A stretch of 64,000 nt of DNA from an uncultured Cellulomonas sp. (lineage in GTDB: Bacteria > Actinomycetota > Actinomycetes > Actinomycetales > Cellulomonadaceae): assembly GCF_947494015.1 (NCBI RefSeq), contig NZ_CANLTL010000001.1, positions 364,030 to 428,029 on the forward strand. The letters are read 5' to 3'. The notes below the pieces were generated by a model. It made no database searches and was not told the DNA's origin. It saw only the letters and a list, made by a program, of their open reading frames with translations. The first letter of the stretch is position 1. Each line of letters opens with the position of its first letter. The position numbers and the translations under genes are program-made. Of this stretch, positions 52,211 to 59,718 are shown piece after piece.

Positions 52211-52216
52211 AGGCTA
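52211..52216 (-). promoter_or_regulatory. Candidate -10 box for leaderless DinB-like transcript
   Basis: On the minus strand TAGCCT (TANNNT) ends 6 nt before the ATG at 52204, the classic geometry of actinobacterial leaderless promoters. Confidence 0.4.
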
Positions 52217-52264
52217 GCCAGCCGCGAGCCGGTGGGACCTGACACATCGTGCGAGGATGTCACC

Positions 52265-52870
52265 ATGCCCAAGATCATCGGCGGGTCGCTGCTCGAGCAC
52301 CGCGAGCAGACGCGCCAGCGACTGTTCGCCGCCCTGTCGGACCTCATGGCCGAGCGGGGCTTCGACGCGATCAGCCTCGCGGACATCGCCGCCGCGGCGG
52401 GGATCGGCCGCACGGCCGTGTACAACCACTTCGCCGACAAGGAGTCGCTGCTCCTGGGCTTCATCGCGCACGAGACCGCCCGGTACGTCGCGACGCTCGA
52501 GGAGGCGCTGGCCGGGGTGACGGATCCCGTGGCGCAGCTGCGCACCTACGTGCGCCAGCAGGCGCAGCTGTCCCGGGTGTTCCACCTGGCGCCCGGGCCG
52601 GAGCTGCGCACGGTGCTCTCCCGTGGGATCCAGCACCGGCTGCGCGAGCACGTGGTGGGTGTCGAGGGCATCCTGCGCCGCATCCTGGTGGCCGGCATCG
52701 ACGCCGGCGTGCTGCCCGAGCAGGACATCGACACCACGGTCCCGCTCGTGCACGCGTGCCTGTCCGGCCGCGGCGTGCCCGACGACGGTCCCGGTCGGGA
52801 GGCCGCCCTGCACGCCACCGAGACGTTCGTGCTGCGGGCGGTCGGGGCGCAGCTGCCCGCGCTGGTCTGA
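52265..52870 (+). CDS. TetR-family regulator
   Basis: 201-residue repressor. The HTH is ISLADIAAAAGIGRTAVYNH, followed by FADKESLLLGFIAHETARYV, standard for TetR/AcrR proteins; the C-terminal ligand domain is variable and not assignable. ATG 52265. It is divergent from the DinB-like gene with a 60-bp shared promoter region, where TetR regulators usually bind. The ligand is unknown. Confidence 0.9.
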   Translation: MPKIIGGSLLEHREQTRQRLFAALSDLMAERGFDAISLADIAAAAGIGRTAVYNHFADKESLLLGFIAHETARYVATLEEALAGVTDPVAQLRTYVRQQAQLSRVFHLAPGPELRTVLSRGIQHRLREHVVGVEGILRRILVAGIDAGVLPEQDIDTTVPLVHACLSGRGVPDDGPGREAALHATETFVLRAVGAQLPALV

Positions 52871-52974
52871 GCCAGCGCGGCCGGCGCCCCAGGTCGGCCG
52901 GTTGACCGCTCACTTCCGCAGGCCGGTCGGGTCTATCGGGCCGTACCAGTCCCTTCCCGCCGTGGAGGCCCGCC

Positions 52975-53445
52975 GTGAGCATCCCCGCACACCCCGGTCG
53001 CATGCTGTTCGTCAACCTGCCGGTCGCCGACCTCGAGCGCAGCACGAGGTTCTTCACCCGGCTCGGGTTCGCCGTCGACCCGCGGTTCACCGACGACGCC
53101 GCCGCCTGCATGCTGGTCGGTGAGCAGGCCAGCATCATGCTGCTCAGCCGGGAGAAGTTCGCCGAGCTCTCGCCGCTGCCGATGGCCGATCCGACCACGC
53201 AGGCGTTGGCGCTGTACTGCTTCAGCGTGTCCTCGCGCGAGGAGGTCGACGCGGTCTCGGCAGCGGCGCTGGCCGCGGGCGCCGTCGAGGCGGACAGCCT
53301 GGAGGACTACGGCTTCATGTGCTCGCGGAGCTTCGTCGACCTCGACGGCCACGGGTGGCAGGTGATGTGGATGGACCCGGCGGCAGCGCAGTCGGGTCCG
53401 CAGGCGCTGGCGAGCCCGACGCAGGACGCCGGCGCCACCGCCTGA
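52975..53445 (+). CDS. VOC-family (glyoxalase-like) protein
   Basis: 156-residue protein with two beta-alpha-beta-beta-beta units of the vicinal-oxygen-chelate fold: MLFVNLPVADLERSTRFFTR and SREEVDAVSAAALAAGAVEA, then SFVDLDGHGWQVMWMDP. This type is often called extradiol-dioxygenase-like or glyoxalase/bleomycin-resistance-like and binds metal or a small ligand. GTG 52975 has GGAGG 5 nt upstream. Single gene after the TetR gene; substrate unknown. Confidence 0.88.
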   Translation: MSIPAHPGRMLFVNLPVADLERSTRFFTRLGFAVDPRFTDDAAACMLVGEQASIMLLSREKFAELSPLPMADPTTQALALYCFSVSSREEVDAVSAAALAAGAVEADSLEDYGFMCSRSFVDLDGHGWQVMWMDPAAAQSGPQALASPTQDAGATA

Positions 53446-53485
53446 CCCGACAGGCACCCGCCCGCAGCACCCGCGCAGGCCGGCC

Positions 53486-55450
53486 TCAGCCGTGCAGCGG
53501 CAGCGTCAGCGCGGGTGCGGCGCCGTCGACCACGCGGACCGGCACACCCCAGTCCTGGGCGTTCAGGTGGCAGGCCGGGTACTCGATCGCCGGGTCGGCG
53601 TCGCAGCTGGCCGCGTGCGCGGTCACGTGCAGCACGCCCTCGCCGACCTCCGGGTTGATCCGCAGCTCGCGGACCAGGTCCACGCCGTCGCCCGCGCCGT
53701 CGAGCAGCAGCTCGGGCGGGGTCGAGGACACCTGCAGCCGGGTGGACGGGCCGTACCGGTCGTCGTACTTCTGCCCCTGCGCGGGGGTGAACACGACGTC
53801 GAGGCGGAACGCGCCGGGCGCGACGTCCGTCACCGGGCGCTGGGTGCGGTGCGCGCCCGCGTCGAGGATCTCCCCCGCGACGTCCCGGGGCAGGCGCAGG
53901 CGGGTCAGCCGGTGCGCGGCCGACTCGACCACGAGCAGCTCGATCCCGTCCGGGGACGGCAGCACGACGATCCCGCTGGGCTCGGCGAGGTCGCGGGCGA
54001 GCGTGGTGACCTGGCCGGCGGCCGGGTCACCGTCGGCGCCCGGCGCGTACCGCCGGATCGCGCCGTTGTAGGTGTCCGCGACGGCGATCGACCCGTCGGG
54101 CAGCACCGCCACGCCGAGCGGGTGCTGGAGCAGCGCGGTGTCCGCCGCGCCGTCCCGCAGTCCGAAGTCGAACAGGCCCGCACCGACCGCGGTGCCGACG
54201 GAGCTGCGCTCGTCGGCGGCCCGCGAGAGCACGACCTCGAGGGTGTCGTCCCCGACGGCGTCGTCGGCCGGCGCGAGGTCGACGTACCGCAGCGCGGACA
54301 CCTCGGAGTCGGCGAGCCAGAGCCGGCCGCCGTCCGGGCCGGTGGCCAGGCCCGAGGTCTGCGCGAACCAGGCCTGCGCCGGGGCGCCGTCCTGCAGGCC
54401 CTCGTTCATCGTGCCGGCGAACGGCTCGATCCGGCCCGCGCCGGGGTCGAACGCCCACAGGGTGTGGTTGCCGGCCATCGCGACCGCGACCGCGCCGGCG
54501 GCCGGCCACCACACGACGTCCCACGGCGAGGACAGCTTGATGCCGAGCGCGGCGGGACCCTGCCAGTCGACGCGGCCGTTGTCCGCGGCCCCGACCATGT
54601 ACTGCTCACCGGTGCCGGCGACCGTGGTCACCGCACCGTCCGAGAGCCGGACCCCACGCAGCGCGTGGTTCACGGTGTCCGCGACGACCACGTCGTAGCC
54701 GACCTCCGCCGCGACGTCGTCGGGCAGCAGGGCCAGGCCGTTGGGCTCGCTGAAGCGGGCGTCCGCGGCCCCGCCGTCGACCAGGCCGCGCTCACCGGAG
54801 CCGATCCGCCGCACGAGCGTCTCGCCGTCGGCCTCGACCTCGGCGAGGGAGTGGTGGCCGGCGTCGGCGACGAGGAACGTGCCGCCGGGCAGCGCGATCG
54901 CCTTCGCCGGGAAGCGCAGCGTGCCCGACGTCGGCTCGGGCGGCACGTACGGGCCGTCCCCCCGGTGCAGGGTGCCCTTGGCGTCGTGCTCGGCGACGAG
55001 CTGCTCGACCAGGATCTCCAGGTTGCGGGCGTGCCCCTCGCCGGCCATCTGGGCGACGATGTAGCCCTCCGGGTCGACCACGACGAGCGTGGGCCAGGCG
55101 CGCGCGGTGTACGCGGACCAGGTGACCAGGTCGGGGTCGTCGAGCACCGGGTGGTGCACCTCGTAGCGCTCGACGGCGGCGGCGAGCGCGACCGGATCGG
55201 CCTCGTGGACGAACTTCGGCGAGTGCACTCCGACGATGACGAGCTCGTCGCGGTGGCGCTCCTCGAGCTCGCGCAGCTCGTCCAGGACGTGCAGGCAGTT
55301 GATGCAGCAGAACGTCCAGAAGTCCAGGACGACGACCTTGCCGCGCAGGTCCGCGAGGGTCACGGTGCGGCCCCCGGTGTTGAGCCAGCCGCGGCCGACC
55401 AGCTCGGACGCGCGGACACGGGGCAGGGAGGTGGCGGCGGTCGAGGTCAC
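53486..55450 (-). CDS. Thioredoxin-NHL repeat protein (NHLRC2-like)
   Basis: 654-residue fusion. A thioredoxin-like domain at residues about 10-170 (KVVVLDFWTFCCINCLHVLD, with a CCxxC active site, then TARAWPTLVVVDPEGYIVAQ) precedes a beta-propeller of NHL repeats (ADARFSEPNGLALLPDD, GIKLSSPWDVVWWP, LLQHPLGVAVLPDGSIAVAD) and a C-terminal beta domain. The order matches human NHLRC2 and bacterial homologues. No signal peptide. GTG 55450 is preferred because family members begin close to SRVRASELVGRGWLNTGG; a GTG at 55489 would add 13 hydrophobic residues. A redox role is inferred; partner unknown. Confidence 0.88.
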   Translation of the reverse strand: MTSTAATSLPRVRASELVGRGWLNTGGRTVTLADLRGKVVVLDFWTFCCINCLHVLDELRELEERHRDELVIVGVHSPKFVHEADPVALAAAVERYEVHHPVLDDPDLVTWSAYTARAWPTLVVVDPEGYIVAQMAGEGHARNLEILVEQLVAEHDAKGTLHRGDGPYVPPEPTSGTLRFPAKAIALPGGTFLVADAGHHSLAEVEADGETLVRRIGSGERGLVDGGAADARFSEPNGLALLPDDVAAEVGYDVVVADTVNHALRGVRLSDGAVTTVAGTGEQYMVGAADNGRVDWQGPAALGIKLSSPWDVVWWPAAGAVAVAMAGNHTLWAFDPGAGRIEPFAGTMNEGLQDGAPAQAWFAQTSGLATGPDGGRLWLADSEVSALRYVDLAPADDAVGDDTLEVVLSRAADERSSVGTAVGAGLFDFGLRDGAADTALLQHPLGVAVLPDGSIAVADTYNGAIRRYAPGADGDPAAGQVTTLARDLAEPSGIVVLPSPDGIELLVVESAAHRLTRLRLPRDVAGEILDAGAHRTQRPVTDVAPGAFRLDVVFTPAQGQKYDDRYGPSTRLQVSSTPPELLLDGAGDGVDLVRELRINPEVGEGVLHVTAHAASCDADPAIEYPACHLNAQDWGVPVRVVDGAAPALTLPLHG

Positions 55451-55515
55451 AGCGGTAGTGAACCCGATCGCGGTCGCGGATATGCCCACACGTCCGGTCC
55501 TCGGTCGTGGGCCCG

Positions 55516-55836
55516 CTACGGCCGGTACCGGTCGGGGTTCCGGTTCACGTCCGGGTCGGTGCCACGGTCCCTGCCCTGGTCGCGCCGCCCGGTGGGGGCG
55601 CCGAACCGCACCAGCCCGACCAGCGCGCCGACCAGGAACCCGATCACCGCGCCGGACGCGATGCGGCCGGGGTCGGTGAACGGCATCGCGAGGAGGTTGG
55701 CCACGGCGAGGACGACGAACCCCCCGACGAGCAGGGCCAGGCCGCGCCGCCCGCCGATGCCGAACGCCAGCCGGGCCACCAGCGCGGCCGCGGCGGCAGC
55801 GCCGAGGACGAACGCGAGGACGACGGGATCTGCCAC
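55516..55836 (-). CDS. Hypothetical small membrane protein
   Basis: 106 residues with three hydrophobic segments (VVLAFVLGAAAAAALVARL, GLALLVGGFVVLAVANLL, GAVIGFLVGALVGLVRFG) and a charged Arg/Asp-rich tail (RRDQGRDRGTDPDVNRNPD). No family recognised. GTG start at 55836. It is 10 bp downstream of the small protein gene at 55847-56065 and may be co-transcribed with it. Confidence 0.65.
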   Translation of the reverse strand: MADPVVLAFVLGAAAAAALVARLAFGIGGRRGLALLVGGFVVLAVANLLAMPFTDPGRIASGAVIGFLVGALVGLVRFGAPTGRRDQGRDRGTDPDVNRNPDRYRP

Positions 55837-55846
55837 GGGTCGGGGG

Positions 55847-56065
55847 TCAGCCGCCGGCCTGGATGCTCCCGCTGACGCGGACGTCCACCGGGACGCCGTC
55901 GACCTGGCCGGGCACGCCGGCGCGGTCGGTCTCGCGCTGCAGGTTCACCCGGACCTGGTAGCCGTCCTCGCCGTGGGAGAGGCCGACCCCGCAGACGCCG
56001 GCGCGCCCGGCCAGGTCCGTGCGCAGCCGCGCCTTCGCGGCTCGCGCCTTCTCCAGGTCAGCCAT
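55847..56065 (-). CDS. Small protein resembling the N-terminal domain of the adjacent protease
   Basis: 72 residues: a helix (MADLEKARAAKARLRTDLAG), then GVCGVGLSHGEDGYQVRVNL and VDGVPVDVRVSGSI. The GVGL...DGGYGVAVR...VRRTGRIRA stretch at residues 40-91 of the neighbouring trypsin-like protease follows the same order, so this looks like a stand-alone copy of that domain. ATG 56065 is chosen over a frame-matched ATG 4 codons upstream because the helix begins there. It is 53 bp downstream of the protease on the same strand. Function unknown; a chaperone or inhibitor role is a guess. Confidence 0.62.
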   Translation of the reverse strand: MADLEKARAAKARLRTDLAGRAGVCGVGLSHGEDGYQVRVNLQRETDRAGVPGQVDGVPVDVRVSGSIQAGG

Positions 56066-56118
56066 CGCACACCTCACGCGGGTCGTCCGGCGCGAGGGTC
56101 GCGTCCGGTGACCTCGCC

Positions 56119-57126
56119 TCAGCCGGCCAGGCGCGCCCCCAGTGCCTCGAGCGCGACGCCGATCGGGTTGAGGTAGGTCAGCCCGTTGCCATTGTCGCCC
56201 CCCGTCTCGCTCCCGGCAAAGAGCAGCCCCAACCCGACCCCGTCGGTGCGGTACACGAGCGACCCGCTGTCCCCGCCGCGGGAGAACGGGGACGCGCTCG
56301 TGCTCTCCACCTCGATCTGGTTGTCGAAGCTCAGCTCGCCCAGCTCCTCGCCGTAGCCGACCACGACGTCGTCGAGCTCGATCGCGGTCACCCGCCCCCG
56401 GGTGACGCCCGTCGTGCGCCCGATCTTGGCGACCTCCTCCCCTCCGAGCGCCTCGGTGGTCGTGGTGATGGGACCGACCGGGTAGGCGAGGTCGACCCGC
56501 GGCTCGTCGAGGCGGGCCACCGCGGCGTCCACCACGGCGGTGCGCCCCGGGGCGAGCTGCTGGAAGCCGGCGAGCACCCCGACGCGGTCCTCCGGGTCGC
56601 GGCCGCGGTCCGCAGGACCCGGCTGCACGATCGGGTCACCGAGGCGAGCCGAGGGCGACCCGACCAGCACGTGGTAGTTGGACAGCGCGTGCAGCGCGCC
56701 GTCGACCTCGACGAACGCGCCGAGCGTGCCGGCGCTCACGTCGACGTGGGCGATGGACACCCCGGGCCGCAGCGGCCGGACCCGGCCGGTCTCACCCACC
56801 GCGAGCGCGGTGACGACCGGCGGCCGCGGTGCCGGCGCGGTCCGCCCGGGCACCGCGCGGATCCGGCCCGTGCGGCGTACGTCGGCCGTCGGGCCCACCT
56901 GCTCGACGACCTTGCGCGCCACCATGCGCGCGGTGGGCACACCGAGGCGGTAGCGCACCGCGACGCCGTAGCCGCCGTCGGGCAGCGGCGCCAGGCCGAG
57001 ACCAACGCCCAGGCCGGGGCCCGAGGCCTCAGGCTGGACGCCGCTGGCCTGCACCCGGTCGGCGAGCAGCTCGCCGATGTAGCCGGCCAGCTGGCGCTTG
57101 ACCGTGCGTGCCTCGTCCCTGTCCAT
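56119..57126 (-). CDS. Trypsin-like serine protease (Nal1-type fold)
   Basis: 335-residue protease without signal peptide. A helical and beta region of about 90 residues precedes a chymotrypsin-like domain with a full triad: His152 (LSNYHVLVG), Asp200 (TAVVDAAVARLD) and Ser287 (FSRGGDSGSLVY). The GLGVGLGLAPLPDGGYGVAV part at residues 38-57 recurs in the small neighbour gene. Such cytosolic trypsin-like proteins with a preceding VGxGxxxxxGxxVxV domain resemble the plant NAL1 group, from memory. ATG 57126. Substrate unknown. Confidence 0.8.
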   Translation of the reverse strand: MDRDEARTVKRQLAGYIGELLADRVQASGVQPEASGPGLGVGLGLAPLPDGGYGVAVRYRLGVPTARMVARKVVEQVGPTADVRRTGRIRAVPGRTAPAPRPPVVTALAVGETGRVRPLRPGVSIAHVDVSAGTLGAFVEVDGALHALSNYHVLVGSPSARLGDPIVQPGPADRGRDPEDRVGVLAGFQQLAPGRTAVVDAAVARLDEPRVDLAYPVGPITTTTEALGGEEVAKIGRTTGVTRGRVTAIELDDVVVGYGEELGELSFDNQIEVESTSASPFSRGGDSGSLVYRTDGVGLGLLFAGSETGGDNGNGLTYLNPIGVALEALGARLAG

Positions 57127-57250
57127 GCGTCCCCCTGCTCCCCACGACGCGGGCCGGCGTTCGACCCGCTGCGGCCGAGTGTGCCGGACGCCACCCACAC
57201 GGACCCGGCGCCGGATGCGGAGGCCGCCGCGCGACCACCGGACGGCCGGG

Positions 57251-57484
57251 TCAGTACGTGGGCGGCGCCGGGGGACGGCGGTCGTCGTGCCGCTCGATCA
57301 CCTCGCGGTGGGAGGTGTTGCTCCGCTGCGTGTTCACCACCAGGGCGATGATCAGGGTCAGCACCCCGGCGCCCATGCAGATGTACCCGATCATCGCCAG
57401 GTCGACGCCCTCGACGGCGTCGTCGACGGCGAACGCGAGGATCGCGCCCACCACGATGAGGAAGATCCCGCCGCCGATACCCAT
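57251..57484 (-). CDS. DUF6458-type small membrane protein
   Basis: 77 residues with two membrane segments: MGIGGGIFLIVVGAILAFAV at the very start and IGYICMGAGVLTLIIALVV, ending in a polar tail with RSNTSHREVIERHDDRR. This pattern is common in Actinobacteria (DUF6458), function unknown. ATG 57484 with AGGG upstream. The longer in-frame upstream part is not family-like. Confidence 0.8.
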   Translation of the reverse strand: MGIGGGIFLIVVGAILAFAVDDAVEGVDLAMIGYICMGAGVLTLIIALVVNTQRSNTSHREVIERHDDRRPPAPPTY

Positions 57485-57602
57485 CGCCCGAGTCCCTTCG
57501 TCAGGGCCCGGCATCCGCCGGGCCTGCCCAGCAGTCTGGCGGGGCCCCACCGGTCGCGCGCGTCGACCGGTGGAACCCGCCACGGACGGGTGAGCCGTCG
57601 GC

Positions 57603-59693
57603 TCAGCCGAGCACCTCGGGAAGCTCGCGCTGCTCGTCCAGCACGTGCTCGGCCAGATACGCCGAGACCACCCCGTACCAGACCACCGCGTGCTGGGGCG
57701 CGAGCACCCAGTGGTTCTCGTCCGGGAAGTACAGGAACCGGTGCGGGCTGCGGCCCTCGGCGTCGGCCGGCAGGCCCGACCGCTCGAGCAGCTCGTACCA
57801 GAGCCGCAGGCCCTCGCCGATCGGGACCCGGTAGTCCTTGTCGCCGTGGATCACGAGCACGGGGGTCCGGATGCTCTCCACGAACCGGTGCGGGGAGTTC
57901 GCCAGCGCCATCGACTCGGTCATCTCGCGCGCCCAGAAGTACGCGGCGTCGGTGGTCGGCCCGAACTGGTCCAGCGCCCACAGGCTGGCGTGGGTGACGA
58001 TCGCCCGGAACCGGTCGGTGTGGCCGGCCACCCAGTTGGCCATGTAGCCGCCGAACGACCCGCCCATCGCCGCCGTGCGGGTCTCGTCGACGTCCGGCCG
58101 CGCGCACGCGGCGTCGGTGATCGCCAGCAGGTCGGTGTACGGCGCCGCACCCCAGGCGCCCCACCCGCGCTGGACGAAGCCCTGCCCGTACCCGGTGGAC
58201 AGCGCCGGGTCCGGCAGCAGGACGGCGTACCCCTCGGCGACCAGCAGCCACGGGTTCCACCGCCACGACCACGCGTTCCAGGACCCGAGCGGGCCGCCGT
58301 GGATCCAGAGCAGCAGCGGCGCCGGGGCGGAGCCGTCCGAGCCCTCGGGCACCGCGAGCCAGCCCCGGACCCGGGTGCCGTCGTCGGTGGTCGTCTCGAT
58401 CTCGGTGAGCAGGCCGGGCAGCTCGGGCAGCGGCGCGGGCCCGGGCAGGGCGACCGCCTCCACCGGGCCGCCGGTCGCGGCGGTCAGGTCGATCCGGACC
58501 GGGTGCGCCGGCTCGAGGTAGGACGAGCGCAGCGCGTAGGCGGCCGAGCCGTCCGGGGCGACCTGCAGGTCGCTGAACGCGGCGTCGTCGGCGGTGACGC
58601 GGACCACCTCGCCGGTGGCGACGTCGACGCGGAACACCGGTGCCCGGCCGTCGTCGTCGGCGACGACGAGCAGCGCGGAGGAGTCCGACAGCCACCGGGC
58701 GCCGTGCGGCCAGCGGTCCCAGTCGTGCGCGAGGACCCGTGCCTCACCGCCGTCGAGCCGGACCACGCCGAGCCGGCGGCGCGGCGCGTGCTCGGGGGTG
58801 CTGATCGTCTCCCGCTCGAAGGCGACCCAGGCACCGTCGGGCGAGACGACCGGGGCGGACACGTCCGCGTCGTCGTCCTGCACCAGGACGCGGCGGTCCC
58901 CGGTCGCGACGTCCACGGCGACCAGGACCGTCCGCACGGCCGTCCCGACCGTCCGCGACCACGTCGCGACCAGGGTCGCGCCGTCGGGGCTCAGCGACGC
59001 GGAGCCCTCGCGCAGGGCGGGCCCGGCGTCCGGGGTGAGGTCGCGCAGGTCCAGCCGCGGCTCGGGCTCACCGGCCGCCGGGGCCACGAGGTCCCCGGTG
59101 ACCCGGGCGGTGAACAGGTGCGGGGCCGCGGGCCCCAGGTCGTGGTCCCAGTACCGGACCGGGTACCCGCTGTGCAGGATCGCGCTGACCTTCTTGTCCT
59201 TGCGCGCGGTGCGCAGCTCGTCGTCGTGGGCGGCGTCGCGCGCGCGGGGCAGCACGTCGGAGGTCACGACGACGACGGGCGCACGGCGAGCGGTCACGGG
59301 CGCGCTCACACCACCAGGGCGGCCGGCCACGACGCGGGCCTCGGCGCCGTCCGCGGGCAGCAGCCACAGGGCCGACGGCGCGTCGTCGGCCTCGGTGCCG
59401 TCGGGGTCGGGCCGCGCGGAGGTGAAGAGCAGGTCGCCGTCGGACGTGAAGGCGGCGCCGGACTCCCCGTGCCGGGACCGGGTCAGCCGGCGGGCCGGAC
59501 GCTCGCCGGCCGGGTCGACCTCCCACAGCGCGGTGGCGTACTTGGTGCGCTTGTCGTCCAGGGTGGCCACCGACGTGACCAGTCGGGTGCCGTCGGGGGA
59601 CAGCGCGAGCCCGCCCACGCGGGGCAGGGCGATGTAGCGCTCGAGGTCGTGGAAGGGGGTGGGTGGCTCGGCGGGTGTGGTCTGGGAGGTCAC
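57603..59693 (-). CDS. S9-family prolyl oligopeptidase-type peptidase
   Basis: 696-residue peptidase. An N-terminal seven-blade propeller (VGGLALSPDGTRLVTSVATL; GSASLSPDGATLVATW) is followed by an alpha/beta-hydrolase domain with catalytic Ser546 (MGGSFGGYMAN), Asp620 (IHGDKDYRVP) and His661 (DENHWVLAP). PLLLWIHGGPLGSWNAWSWR provides the oxyanion region. It is of the dipeptidyl-aminopeptidase/acylaminoacyl-peptidase type and appears cytosolic. GTG 59693 lies 6 nt after TAGGAC, a near TANNNT box, so a leaderless mRNA is possible. 25 bp downstream of the CopD-CtaG gene. Confidence 0.93.
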   Translation of the reverse strand: MTSQTTPAEPPTPFHDLERYIALPRVGGLALSPDGTRLVTSVATLDDKRTKYATALWEVDPAGERPARRLTRSRHGESGAAFTSDGDLLFTSARPDPDGTEADDAPSALWLLPADGAEARVVAGRPGGVSAPVTARRAPVVVVTSDVLPRARDAAHDDELRTARKDKKVSAILHSGYPVRYWDHDLGPAAPHLFTARVTGDLVAPAAGEPEPRLDLRDLTPDAGPALREGSASLSPDGATLVATWSRTVGTAVRTVLVAVDVATGDRRVLVQDDDADVSAPVVSPDGAWVAFERETISTPEHAPRRRLGVVRLDGGEARVLAHDWDRWPHGARWLSDSSALLVVADDDGRAPVFRVDVATGEVVRVTADDAAFSDLQVAPDGSAAYALRSSYLEPAHPVRIDLTAATGGPVEAVALPGPAPLPELPGLLTEIETTTDDGTRVRGWLAVPEGSDGSAPAPLLLWIHGGPLGSWNAWSWRWNPWLLVAEGYAVLLPDPALSTGYGQGFVQRGWGAWGAAPYTDLLAITDAACARPDVDETRTAAMGGSFGGYMANWVAGHTDRFRAIVTHASLWALDQFGPTTDAAYFWAREMTESMALANSPHRFVESIRTPVLVIHGDKDYRVPIGEGLRLWYELLERSGLPADAEGRSPHRFLYFPDENHWVLAPQHAVVWYGVVSAYLAEHVLDEQRELPEVLG

Positions 59694-59718
59694 CGCACCG
59701 TCCTACCACGCGGGTGGA

